NCBI RefSeq assembly: GCF_910592395.1
Contig: NC_088308.1
Location: forward strand, 10,927,001-10,991,000
Direction: 5' to 3'
Length of the DNA stretch: 64,000 nucleotides
Source: Lineus longissimus
Taxonomy: Eukaryota > Nemertea > Pilidiophora > Heteronemertea > Lineidae
In this document: positions 1 to 11,900 of the stretch, in pieces
How the letters are laid out: each line of letters starts with the position of its first letter
How positions within the stretch are numbered: position 1 is the stretch's first letter
The notes under the pieces: generated by a model
What the model was told of the DNA's origin: nothing
The model's database searches: none
What the model saw: only the letters and a program-made list of their open reading frames with translations
Position numbers and translations under genes: made by a program

Positions 1-569
1 TATTGTTGGACTTGTCCACAGCATCGTTCAATCATTGCTCTCTGAGCTGCCTTGATTCTGTACTTACCCAAATACTAAGACCAAATGCCTGTTGACTGTG
101 CTTTAAGAGAGACTGGCGCCATGCCTAGAGATATGACTGACCCCTATTGGCAAATTTGTATGACTTTATCTTGCCTACCTAGCTGCTGCCTATAGTCTCC
201 CTTTAACTGCGGAACACTTCAAAGTCGATAAAATGCCATGTTCCACCTTTTAATGTGTTCAGACCGCCATTTTCAAAATAATCAAGTCAGGACACTGCCT
301 TCTAGTCTCATAATAAATTTTGCTTTCCTCAATAATAACATTTGTTCTTCTTCAATGCTTTCATCATTCCAAACTTCTCCTCCTCTGACTTTTACAGGGG
401 TACAGTCATGGCAATCAAAACCCAAATACTGAGACCAAATGCCTGTTGACTGTGCTTTAAGAGAGACTGGCGCCATGCCTAGTCTCTCTTAAAGCACAGT
501 CAACAGACACCAACCCCCTCAGACTCAGAAACCACAAACGCCCAACCCTTCCTGCTACCTTAATACTTC
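1..569 (+). repeat. TGGA-flanked element, copy 1 (3' part, cut by window edge)
   Basis: This is the 3' portion of the element whose compact copy lies at 17120-17936. It holds the shared block starting with the motif GGACTTGTCCACAGC, then a long-variant stretch, then the terminal hairpin (443-506) and the 3' end TAATACTTC. The end is followed directly by TGGA (570-573) and by the 5' end of the next copy, so copies 1 and 2 are joined head to tail with one shared TGGA. The motif around 60-130 (CTTTAAGAGAGACTGGCGCC) recurs at 440-480, an internal direct repeat. No convincing protein-coding frame. Confidence 0.7.
443..506. repeat. Perfect 26-bp stem hairpin, 12-nt loop
   Basis: The arm at 443-468 is the exact reverse complement of 481-506, with loop GGCGCCATGCCT (itself starting with the palindrome GGCGCC). 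The same hairpin is perfect at 3200-3263. In the compact copy only 17 pairs remain (17815-17831 with 17844-17860), because sequence beyond the right arm differs. It lies about 65 bases inside the 3' end of each copy. Confidence 0.9.
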
Positions 570-573
570 TGGA

Positions 574-3326
574 CGCAAGGGCCCAACGCGCCGCGTAGCG
601 GCAAAAAAGCGAAGCTGGCGAAACATTTATAACGGGTCACCGTCACTTATTATTGGACTTATAGCGCATTTACGGGGTTGCAACTATTTTGCTTTATAGT
701 GTCACCAGGAAAGAAAAGCATGCGACCTAACGCCGATCTATTTGTATAAAGTGATAATTGGAAGGTATATAGTAGGAAATATCAATAAAATAATCATTCC
801 ATGTCGTCTTTTGAGGGCATTTTTGATTGTAAAAAATATATGTGTACGTCACCGGAGTCTCTCCAATGATAATTTTATCAGAGCAGTCTCGCGCAAGTAG
901 AAGTTCTTTACCTACTAGTTCTTCACTTATTAGTCTCAACGTCTGGCGCAAAGCCAGACGTTTTCCATTACGATTTCACTACGATGTTTGACAATAAGGA
1001 GCAGTGCGCGAGATATGCTAATGAGCAGACTTCCCTCGCTTGAGTTTCTGAAGAATGTTCCATATCGCGCTAAGCTCATCACAGCGGTAGGTATCTGCTC
1101 CCCAACTTCCACCCTAATACAGTACAATAAGTTACCATTTGATGAGAATGGGACAATGCCCTCACTGTGTATGGAGTCATAGGGATAAGAAGACATTATT
1201 CATTAGTGTTGGTACAAGTGATTTTGCCCAAAAAGAATGCGCATTCAAAAAACAAAATATGCAAGGTATCACGTACATGACCATGACGACGTGCAGAAAG
1301 TGCACTGGCCAGTGCATACCCTATGGCTATGTATAGTAAACATGGTAAACATGAACAACATCATTATTCATCGGCAGTTCATTTTACTCCGAGCTTTTCC
1401 TGAAACATATTGCCATGATGATTAGGCCTACCAACCATGTACCATGACCAATAACGGCACTAGATCATGTAGATGTCAACAAGTTCACATGAACCGTATA
1501 ATCCCGCATAATCCCGCATGGCGCATGTGGGGCATGCGTCTAAACCAAAGCCCCAAAATCACTTGTTTTGGTCTATTTCACTTGTGTTTCCCCCGTCTCC
1601 CAGTCCATAATACATTTACAGTTTACAATCCCCGATCATGGCCCAACAAAAGGTCATCGGTTGACTAAAGCCAAGGAACACAACTGTTCAATGGATTTAT
1701 AGTTGAATGTTCAATGGATTTATAGTTGAATGCGATCAAACTCCGTCTTTTCAATCGTGGATTGTAAATTTAACCCCATGGGCCTAGGGAAGGCCCTATA
1801 ACAATACTATCGACACAGTTATTATCTCCGCTGCCTCCACCATGTTACACACAGTGCTCACTGCTGATTCTAAAATGCGCCACCTAGTCAATTGCACTAT
1901 CGTCATCACCTCATCATACTTCATTAACATTACAGGCACACATTGACATAGACCACTGTTGCAATCAACGACACAGTCGCTATCCAAGTAGCATTATAGA
2001 GGTAATTATCATTATCATACCTCATTAGCATGTGAACCAATCGCGTCGCGTCCTTTGCGATCACGGCAAAGCCTCATGGAATAATGTCTTTCAACGTTGA
2101 ATATTTTTTCATATTCCATGCCTACAACTTCAATTTCTTCATAATCCATGGCTAGAAGTTCAATACTAATATAATATCCAAGATAAAGTTACAAGAAGTA
2201 GTCAATAGGGGTCTCTCACCTCTCGATGTATGTCCACACTATTCACGCTTGTACGAGGAATACATTCAATGCTGAATCTAACAACACCCAGTGCCCTTAC
2301 TCTGTATATTAGTCACTGGAAGATGGCCCATTTCACTCCTTGCTTCTACTTCACCTATAGTCTCATTGCAAACGCCTCAGTTCTATGATATCACATTCAC
2401 TTTCAGCTGTCATGCAACGCAACAACTGTGCTATCTGCCATCGCACATCAACGAAGAAGTGCAGCCGCCCACATTCCACCTCACGTCTGTCCGACCAGCT
2501 GCAATCCTCGAGGACGCCCCACTGTACCACGATTTCACTACGATGTTTGACAAGAAGGAGCAGTGCGCGAGATAGGCTAATGAGCAGACTTCCCTCGCTT
2601 GAGTTTCAGAAGAATGTTCCATATCGCGCTAAGCTGACCACTGCTGACCATGACAGGCGTGCATTGGACTGGTACAGGTTGGAACTGAACATTGAATATG
2701 CTGGTGGTGACGCTTTCTGATGAGAAGTTGGTCGTGACTGATGCAGTATCCTTGGACTTGTCCACAGCATCGTTCAATCATTGCTCTCTGAGCTGCCTTG
2801 ATTCTGCCTTGATTCTGTACCCAAATACGAAGACCAAATGCCTGTTGACTGTGCTTTAAGAGAGACTGGCGCCATGCCTAGAGATATGACTGACCCCTAT
2901 TGGCAAATTTGTATGACTTTATCTTGCCTACCTAGCTGCTGCCTATAGTCTCTCTTTAACTGCGGAACACTTCAAAGTCGATAAAATGCCATGTTCCCCC
3001 TTTTAATGTGTTCAGACTGCCATTTTCAAAATAATCAAGTCAGGACACTGCCTTCTAGTCTCATAATAAATTTTGCTTTCCTCAATATATAATAACATTT
3101 CTTCTTCTTCAATGCTTTCATCATTCCAAACTTCTCCTCCTCTGACTTTTACAGGGGTACAGTCATGGCAATCAAAACCCAAATACTGAGACCAAATGCC
3201 TGTTGACTGTGCTTTAAGAGAGACTGGCGCCATGCCTAGTCTCTCTTAAAGCACAGTCAACAGACACCAACCCCCTCAGACTCAGAAACCACAAACGCCC
3301 AACCCTTCCTGCTACCCTAATACTTC
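574..3326 (+). repeat. TGGA-flanked element, copy 2 (long variant)
   Basis: It starts CGCAAGGGCCC right after TGGA (570-573) and ends TAATACTTC right before TGGA (3327-3330). The first 500 bases match 17120-17620 closely and the last 700 match 17620-17936 and 1-569. The middle (about 1080-2525) is absent from the compact copy and is bordered by a direct repeat of about 108 bp (972-1079 and 2526-2636). Only short frames occur, none with recognisable domains, so this looks non-autonomous. It has no terminal inverted repeats of its own. Confidence 0.7.
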
Positions 3327-3335
3327 TGGATCACA

Positions 3336-4256
3336 GCGGCCGCCTCAGCGCTGACACGCGGGGCCTAATGGTATAGGGCTTAGTAGCTTCGCGCGATATG
3401 CACCATTCTGTAAAAACTTAATGAGGAAGTATGCTCATTAGCGTAATCTATTCTTAGCTCCAGCTCGAGGTTATCTTGCGCAGTGTTTCTTCGGGCCAGA
3501 TACATTGTGGTGGAAAACGTCTAGTACAAAGAACGCCTGGCTTGCGCCAGACTAATAAGTGAAGAAGGTCTGGCTGCACGAGACTACTATGATAAAAATG
3601 ACAATTACAGACACTCTGTGACGTAGGCATATATTTTTTAAAATTGAAAATGCTCTATACATACAATAGAAGAACCATGCCGTCCCGAGCTTCGCGCGAT
3701 ATGGACCATTCTGGGAAAACTCAATGAGGAATGTATGCTCATAAGCATAATCTGTTATTAGCCCCTGCTCGAGGCAATCTTGCGCAGTGTTGCTTCTGCC
3801 CACATACATCGTGCTGGAAAACGTCTCGTACAAAGAAGGTCTGGCATGCGCCAGACTCATAAGTGAAGAACTTCTGGCTGCGCGAGACTTCTGTAATAAA
3901 AATGACCATTGCAGTCTGGCATGCGCCAGACTAATAAGTGAAGAACTTCTGGCTGCGCGAGACTACTGTGATAAAAATGACCATTGCAGAGACTCTGTGA
4001 CGCAGGCATATATTTTTAAAAGACGATATGGAATGATTCTTTATTAACATTTCCTGAACTATATACCTTCTAATTATCACTTTACATATGTAGGTCGGCG
4101 TTAGGTCGCGTGCTTTTCTTTCCTCGTGACAATATACAGCAAAATAGTTACAACCCCACATTGTGCTATAAGTCCATAATAAGGCCACGGTGACCCGTTA
4201 TAATTGTTTCGCCAGCTTCGCTATTTTGCCGCTACGCGGTGCGTTGTGTCCTTGCG
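3336..4256 (-). repeat. Inverted partial copy of the TGGA-flanked element
   Basis: The reverse complement matches the first 500 bases of copy 2 (CGCAAGGACACAACGC onward), followed by two further diverged, tandem versions of the inner block that contains the motif CATATCGCGC (near 3395 and 3700). With the 5' end of copy 2 it makes imperfect inverted repeats of about 480 bp spanning 574-4256. The base group after its end is TCGA, one base from the reverse complement of TGGA. Confidence 0.6.
3841..3990. repeat. 75-bp tandem duplication with GTCTGGCATGCGCCAGAC palindromes
   Basis: Two nearly identical 75-bp units start at 3841 and 3916. Each begins with an 18-bp palindrome centred on GCATGC. They lie inside the inverted TGGA-element copy and are not doubled in the other copies. 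Confidence 0.75.
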
Positions 4257-4260
4257 TCGA

Positions 4261-4515
4261 GGTGCACAGAATCATCTTCAATTTCAGATGATGATGGGCT
4301 GTCAGGTTGGTAGTCTCGATCACGATCAGAATCATCAGCAACATCAGACTCCCGATCAGGGTGTGCAGATTGTGGCTGAATATGGCTATGATTTGGTGAA
4401 TGAGTAGTTTCAGACAGCATTATATCATCTACTGGTACTGCTAATGCCGCCAATGGCGTGCATCTGCGGGTCTACTGTAACAGTGATGTTGCTATCCACT
4501 TCACTCTCAGTCGCC
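4261..4515 (-). pseudogene. Acidic, Ser/Asp-rich coding remnant
   Basis: On the minus strand two frames read as protein: one contains DEATESEVDSNITVTVDP, the next, after a shift, contains ESDVADDSDRDRDYQPDSP. The composition (Asp, Ser, Glu, Pro) resembles the low-complexity linkers of transposon-encoded or nuclear proteins. It stops where the inverted repeat element begins at about 4256, so it looks like an interrupted and shifted piece. No domain is recognised. Confidence 0.3.
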
Positions 4516-6242
4516 TCATCTCTATCAGTCTAATCCCCTCCAAATTCAGAAGATAAAAGGTCTTGGCATGACAGGAAGGTGTTTTATATATCACAAAGTG
4601 CAGTTGTTACTCCCTTGAAGCCCTCAATTTGTTAATCTTTTAAGATTTATCAAAAACATAATTATTCAAAGAAAATTGTATTTGGCAAAATCTTTCAACT
4701 CCTTTTCATGTTTTTAACTGCCTCACATTATGTATTAAATTGAATGCAGTGCCCCTTCAAATATTCATCTTAAGAAGAAAAAGTTATTTACTAGTTCAAC
4801 TACATGTGTTGCATACCAGACTATCCCCTCCATATCCCAGTCACATCCTAAATGCTGATTCCTGAATTCAAGTATACACAGGTAAACAATGGCTATCACC
4901 ATGTCTTTACAAGAGCTTACTGCTATCCATGCTTCACACATGGTGAACGTATTTAGAATTCTTCTTTGCTGACGTGTATATTGCCTCCTAGACCATGTGG
5001 TCAATTGAGACCAAAATATTGATGTTGACCAATCTAGTATACCTGGTGCAAGAAAGTAATAAAAAACAAGACAAAATAAAGGGCAAAAAGTATTTAAAAG
5101 AGTTTTCCAACTTACCACTTGAGAGTTTGTCTCCAATCAAAGAAATAACTACATAATTGAGAGGTTTTTCTTCAGTGTGCTTTTTCTGGCGGCCATGTTG
5201 CTTGACGTAAAACTGCCTCAGTCACATTTGTTTGATTTAGGCCTAAGGTAAATCTGCTTAAGTTCCCAGCTTGATATTGGCAGTTATTCCAGTGACCTTC
5301 CTACACTCCAGGATATGATACATTGAGTTTATTACTTTTATTTTATGATGGTGACGATATAGCAATTATTATTTGTTAGACGCGCAACCCTTTGACTTTG
5401 ACCTTCCTACACTCCAGGATATGATACATTGAGTTTATCACTTTTACCACAGGTGACTCTTATGGTAAAGTGCTGACTTAGGCGAAAGTAAGATGACTTG
5501 GGCATTTATTTTATGATGGTGACGATATAGCAATTATTAGTTAGACGCGCAACCCTTTGACTTCAAGTACCTACTAGCCTAACGGTTTTCCCGGCTAAAA
5601 TGTTGGCCAAAACCGAGCCGCTGAAATTATGCTTCTCATTTCCAAAGCCTGATTTTATTTTGCTCATTTAGAGCTCTTTCAGCGAAAACATTTGCTTTAA
5701 CGTACGTGACCACTTAATGCATTTTAATATACGTGACATGATAGTAGTATCTGATTTAAAAATTACTGTCAAAATGTTCATAAGTACGTTAAAGTAATAT
5801 CCAAGTTGGCAGACATCAGATCTCATTTGTGACGCTGCCGTTTGATTGGCCATACCCGACAATAGAGAGTAAGCCGTTTAGACCATATCTGTATATAGTT
5901 TAGAACAAAAGATATTGTCGAAAAACAGTCCAGGGGTTCTGCTGTGGTGGCCATTTCAAAATCAAAGTGTTTTTAGATGTCAGCCGTCCTAAAAGTGTTT
6001 GTTACAAAATGAAGCACCTGACTGTGTACCAAACTTGATGCTTTTATACCATTTTGCATGATTTTGTTGATTTAGGCTCTCTTCGCCTGGACAATACTTC
6101 ACACCCGCACTGTAATTAGTTCCACTACAGCTCAGAGATGGCACCACCATTAAATGAAACTACGCATTCATCCAACCTCAACATCCGGCGACTACTTCAT
6201 TAGTAATTCAAAATGGCCGCATCATTGACCATTTAGACCCGA
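4516..6242. other. Mostly non-coding; short direct duplication
   Basis: The motif GACCTTCCTACACTCC occurs near 5296 and 5399, and a second block (GGTGACGATATAGCAATTATTA with the flanking ACGCGCAACCCTTTGACTT) near 5347 and 5517, giving two overlapping direct duplications with different spacer lengths. Minus-strand splice-like signals near 4910-5110 do not assemble into a continuous frame. Nothing else is supported. Confidence 0.4.
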
Positions 6243-6265
6243 CCCCCCCCCCCCCCCCCCCCCCC
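6243..6265. repeat. 23-base poly-C tract
   Basis: An uninterrupted run of 23 C. Another 23-C run occurs at 47941-47963, and shorter G or C runs at 7924-7936, 18984-18996 and 54515-54530. Length is the least reliable part of an assembly. Confidence 0.9.
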
Positions 6266-6710
6266 TACACGCCACATATCACGTGAGTAGAGAACTAATT
6301 TTAGGTGGCAAAATATTTTCTTAAAATTAGCGACACAGAATTTATTTTTGTGTGTTCGTGTCAGATATCTGTATTTGTGTCGAACCAAAAGACTTGTTCT
6401 CAATTTTAGAATTATTTGGTTAGCCACAAAAATAACTGTTTTTATGTAGAAACAGCAGTGACACGTAACGGCCAATAAACAGGTTGTAGGTCACACATAC
6501 CTACGTCATTGCCTGATTAATGCGATGACGCAGCATGCCATGTATTGGTGATCCCACAGTACAGTCATTTTGAATCGATAACCAAGTAGTCCCCGGATGT
6601 AGAGGTTGACCGGCTACCATTTTGATATTCTGATTTTTGGCTCACCGTTAATAGGGGAGTCTATACGATAGCCCTGTGTCCGTCGTCGTCGTCGTCGTCC
6701 GTATCCTGTG

Positions 6711-7625
6711 TGGCACGTTTCTTAACCGCTTGAGCTATGAACTTGAAACTTTGTACACATGACCCCCTAGGTCAGAGGTACTCTGACACTGAATTTCGGT
6801 CCGGTCTGGTTCATGACTTGGCCACCAGGGGGCTAAAACTTAAAACATAAAAAGTGTGATATGTCTCTTATTTATGATCCGTTTTCAATAAAAATTTTAT
6901 TGTAGGTACTCCTAGCAAGGATACATCACATATCATACGGGTTTTTGATTTGACCTGCTTTTCAAGGTCAGATAGGTCAAATGGTGTAAATTGGCCGTTA
7001 GGATGTAACGATGGCACGTTTCTAAACTGCAATGACTATTGATCCCAAATTTAGTACACATTTACCCCTTAGTCAGGTGATCTTCGGGACCGAAGTGTGA
7101 TCCAATATGGTTCACCACTTGACCACCAGGGGGCAAAATCCGAAAACCTTAAAAATGTGATTATTCCTTAACTTTTTGCCCGATTGCCACCAATTTGATA
7201 TCATGGGTACATCTAACCACCATACAGTATTTGTCACACAGGTTTTTAATTTGACCTTCTTGTCAAGGTCACAGAGGTCAAATGGCGTAAATTCGCCGTC
7301 AGGCCGTAACTATGGCACGTTTCTTAACTGCAATGACTATTGATCACAAATTAAGTACACATGTACCCCTTGGTCAGGTGATCTCAGGTACCGAAGTTTG
7401 GTGCGATCTGATTTGCCGTTCGGCCTCCAGGGAGGGGGCCAAATCCTAAATTCTTCAAAATGCCATTATTCCTAGTAATTACTTGCCCGATTGGCACCAA
7501 TTTTATATCATAGGTACATCTAATTCTAATAACCATTCAATGTGTCACCCGGGTCTTCTTTGATTTGACCTACTTTTCAAGGTCACAGTGGTCGAATGTA
7601 TTGTAAATTGGCCATTTTGGGGAAA
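6711..7625. repeat. 301-bp tandem repeat, three units
   Basis: Units start at 6711, 7012 and 7313, each at TGGCACGTTT. Every unit contains CTATTGATC, CACCAGGGGGC and a palindromic stretch TTGACCTTCTTGTCAAGGTCA or a variant. The first unit is the most diverged and the third is incomplete. A GTC microsatellite (6680-6700) precedes the array. The array is non-coding. Confidence 0.8.
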
Positions 7626-8560
7626 TTGTAATTGCTTGGACCTACATCAAACATAACACTACATGACACAATACCATGATCTTTATCCATCTTTCCTCCA
7701 CATGAGGTGAGCACAATGGCCCTTGCCATTTCATTAATATTGCGTTAGAGCTACTTCCTTGTCTTATCCCGATATGATTAGATTGGTGCAATGCGAAAAA
7801 TTTTAAATTATGCTCTCACGAGATTATATTTCTCCGAACCAAAAGACTGCTTCGGCGGAGCCACGTTTCAATAGATCGTGTCTTACAAAGCTCTCGTCTA
7901 TAAGGTGAAGGGGAATGAGACGAGGGGGGGGGGGGGTTGCGCGCAGCCGGCTGTATTATTACTAGTAATTCCCTCGTCATTGTGTGCACTCGCCTTTATC
8001 GAAGGCGAAGGTGGCCTACCCATAATGCCGATTGTTCTACAATTGAACATGTTTTGCTTCATAGATTGGCTCATGTAAATTAGTAATAGCCCAGCTAGCT
8101 GCTGACACTGAATAATAATAATCATGAAACTTATATAGCGCTTAATCAAATTGGTTTAAGTCGCTCAACGCGCTTCATATTATTACCCCTAGCTCTTGGC
8201 CTGTACATTCGTGATTCAAACTCTACTCTCTGGGAGTATTACAGGTCCGAGCTACAGCTAAACATCGCTCATGACTAACATGATTTTGTTTTTTCAAAAT
8301 GCTAGCTTGCCCCAGCTATGACCCTTATTCACGTTTTTGGCAAAGAAAAAGCAACAGGTTTGTTATTCCTTGCACCAAAAAATGCCTTTGTTTCTCATAG
8401 TTAGGAAGACTTGTGAACCTGAAAGACTGTCTGACACCTTCAACATTGTTTTCTTACCCAAATTGATACTTGATATAAGTTTGCAATCAACTGTTTTCAT
8501 TTTATTTCATGAATTTGGTTTCAGACTTGTAAAAATTCACCCAGTATCTCTTCCCCTGCA
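7626..8560. other. Non-coding, short AAT microsatellite
   Basis: It contains a 13-G run (7924-7936) and (AAT)n at 8110-8122 followed by ACTTATATAGCGC, a motif that often heads interspersed repeats in invertebrate genomes. The segment ends in ordinary AT-rich sequence. No credible gene. Confidence 0.4.
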
Positions 8561-8914
8561 ACGGTTTCTCTAACTTTTACCCGATTTAGCCGACAAAAGT
8601 CCGTCATTGTCCGACTTTTCCCTGAAATGTCGGATTTCTAAAAAACCTGAGAAAAATACTTGGGCTTCCAAAAATAGGACATTAAAGATAAAAGGCCTTT
8701 GTTGAATAGGGTTCATGAGGTGACCTAATTTAGTGAGCTAATTAGTGTTCACACTTAGGGCCACTCTGAGTGTTGAGCTCACAACCTTTCTTCCCTATTA
8801 TGGGAAGCCCTGGTATTTTTCATGTTAGAATTTTTTAGAAATCCGACCTTTTGGAGAAAAGTCGGACGATGTCGGACTTTTGTTGGATAAATCGATAAAT
8901 GGTAGAGAAACCGT
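8561..8914. repeat. Foldback MITE, about 354 bp
   Basis: The outer ends are inverted: ACGGTTTCTCTAAC on the left and GAGAAACCGT on the right. The inner arms carry GACAAAAGTCCG and CGGACTTTTGT. Related half copies lie at 15520-15740 (left), 31015-31292 (right) and 34284-34520 (left). Those show a longer outer terminus, CACTAGTG followed by GCTTTTTCC. Confidence 0.7.
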
Positions 8915-11900
8915 CACCATAGTGTGATGTATATTCGGTAACTGGTCATACTGCAACTGTGTTAACGGACTTGAAGGTTTTCGTTGTTGGTTCTCCAGCA
9001 TGTTCCTTCAAGTCATAATAACAGTGTTCGTTTGCCTTTTGGGTCATGATTACTTTTGTGAGGGAGTTCCGTGTTGGTAACTCCTCTCCTTCAAGGAGGA
9101 CTTCACTTCTCCCGGGGAGCATATATCATCCCCTTCTTTCGGAACGATCTCAGTATGCGTTTTATAAAGAGTGCAGATTGTTGGTCTTGCAAAGATCTTA
9201 CCCTCATCCATTTTACACCTGTTTGCGTCTGACTGATGATGGATTGTTAAAGGAAACCTATCACGAAACGCTTATAAAAATGGCGGCAATAAGCGTCCAT
9301 TGATAAACCTAAGCTGTTTTGAGTGTGGGACGTCGGACTTGTGAGACGTCGGGCTCGTAGAATTTCAGACTTGTTGGACGACATACTTGTTGGGAGGAAT
9401 CAACTTGTTGACATTGTGACCCACGCACCGGTCCCCGACCAGCTAAAACCTGCTGAAGTTATAAGAGAGATGACAACGCTAAGAGCCTCAAGTGACCACT
9501 AATTTTCCCAAAAGGACATTAATGTCATAATAGATGAACTGCGTATCTATTAGATTTATTCAATGTGGCATTTGACATCGCCTTCGGTCATGTCCGTAAC
9601 TAAGTATTTTATAGTCCTGTAGATTCATCTAACAATATACAGTCAGTTAGTATACCTTGCACGTTTTCCACTAGAAATTATTGTTTGTCTGCATGTTGTT
9701 ATTGTACTGCATGTGTACGAACAAATATGAAATAAATAGAAATGAATAATGATTTTTAGGAAGCATCTGGTGATTATTGTTGCATGGTGACGACAGCCGT
9801 CAGTTGGGAGTAGTTCAAATATAGTTTGATAGAAATTGTTTTCGTAATTTCCTGTTACTATTAGCTACCTTGGTTACCTCCAGCTCTTTAATCGGACCTT
9901 TCACGTTGCCGGAGTTGGCATGGTGTGGCCAAAATACATTTCAACGTAATGAGTTGACTTCACGTGCTGAAGTGAACGCTGATTTTAAGGTGATTGCTGT
10001 GTATTGTTAGTTGTGGCTGATTTCGAAAACCAATTGCGTTTGAGTGAGTTCGGAAGGCCAGTGTTATACCGTTTGATTTGCCATATTTGCCATTATTCAC
10101 GGGATGATCTACGTGTCTTTTTTGAAAGTACAACCTATAAAGGTTGTTCCGCACTTGGAATTTCACAATAAATCTACAAACTGAAGCTAACATTCGTCTA
10201 TATAATATAATCGAAAGCTTTTATCGAACTACCTGGCTTTGGCCTTCATCTGTGGCATATGACTAAATATGATCGATTAAATGAATCCTTTCAATTGGAC
10301 GAGAACGAAACAAACAGTTTAATGATCTGAATATAATTATCAATTGACATGATTCCTTTTCGTCGATAAGATATTACTGGATGTATGTCCTGGCTGATAA
10401 TTCTTCCATGGAGACCTTACATTCGTGGGAGCTCATTTTTTGGATGATGTCTGTATAAATAATGTCTTTGAGTGGTGACTTAAAGGGTATCTACGATAAG
10501 ATATTCATTACTTGGATTTTTCTGCAGAGAATGTTTTGCAAGGATTTGAGCTATGGAAAGTCGTCAATGTCGATTTCAGACTACTAATACACATATAAAT
10601 AGTAGTCTTGATCATTTTGATAAAAATTTCAGGCGCGATTGGTATTGTTCGTAAATTGCAATGGACTAAGATGTCAAGTGTTGGATTCATCTGTATTTTC
10701 ATTTAATTGGCACTTAAAAGCGTGAAACGATTTAATGCACTTAACAATGGTGCGGGAGTCATATTGAGAGGGGGTCAGATTCATCGGATGACTGTTTGAC
10801 CGATCATTCTGCGTTAAATATCTCTTACAAGGGTGTCTTGCAGGTTCGGGATATTCCTGTACATTTTGCCTCACCTGGTTGGTCTCTTCCGGTCTAAGAG
10901 GCAGCTAATGGAAGCTAGTCCTCTCTTTGGGAGATTAAATTATTCCGTGAAAGTATTGCTAAAACTAAAACCAGAAATTCAATTGTGATAATGTCCTCAC
11001 ATCAGTCTTTCAACAACACTTGTCACAAGCGCATGACATTTCGACATCAACGCTTGAGGCGCTCATGGTCTTCTTCAGAGATACTACCCCGCAATTCACA
11101 CCGGGATTGAAACGCCTCATTAATTATTAATCTCAAATTATTTTTATCAAAACTCTGACATCAAATCCATTAGTCAAATTCTTATTTATGTATTTCAAAC
11201 AGAGTTTTACAAAACCCTGCACTTTATTGCATAAAATCGCGAAATTTGTGCAAACGTTTTAGAACTGCCCAATGTAACAGACGCATTGATTGGCTACGTT
11301 TTGACCAATTAGAGGGCGCGTATCTCGACGATCGTGACCAAAGGTATCACTAGCCAGTGCGGAGGCCAGGCCTACCTGCCTCCAAAAATGACGCGACGTC
11401 ATTTCATGCATACCATAGTTCCAGCGGCTGTAGACTTGGCAATACCTTACTCTCACACAAACCTATACATTTCTGAACAGCTTGTCACTTCTAGAATACA
11501 TCAGGCCTAGTTTCAACGTCGTCTAGACATACAGTCATGCATAGACTGATGCAACACAATGCATGAGATACCCTGTATGTTAACGCTAATTTGACAAATA
11601 TCACCTTTATGCCTTATAACTTCAAGATTATCATGGATGGTGAACAAAAAGGCTCATACACATCTACTCATCACCTTTAGGAAGCCAACTGTCAACAATC
11701 TTTTATATAAACATAGGGTGTCGTTGCGGCTTTTGTTTGAGTTTTTTGCCCCTCGAAATTTTACCTTGAGAACATGTTCAATGTCATAGGAACCAGTCTC
11801 TGTCAACTCCCTGTTGAGCTATAAATAGCATGCAGGGCCTGCTCACCGCGTAAGTGCACAGAAGAAGCTGGTATTTTCCTCAAATAATCGTCAGAGCCAC

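Noticed and set aside
443-506. Helitron 3' hairpin
   Set aside because: The element does not end in CTRR, is not inserted between A and T, and carries a 4-bp target duplication, all unlike Helitrons.
4765-5136. 123-codon minus-strand frame rich in Trp and Phe
   Set aside because: It contains splice-like signals but no assembly gives a recognisable domain; composition suggests chance in AT-rich DNA.
6233-6475. Frame ending in a Gly run
   Set aside because: The Gly stretch is the poly-C tract; the rest has no protein-like features.
6711-7625. CRISPR-like array
   Set aside because: Units are 301 bp and imperfect, with no spacers, in a eukaryotic setting.
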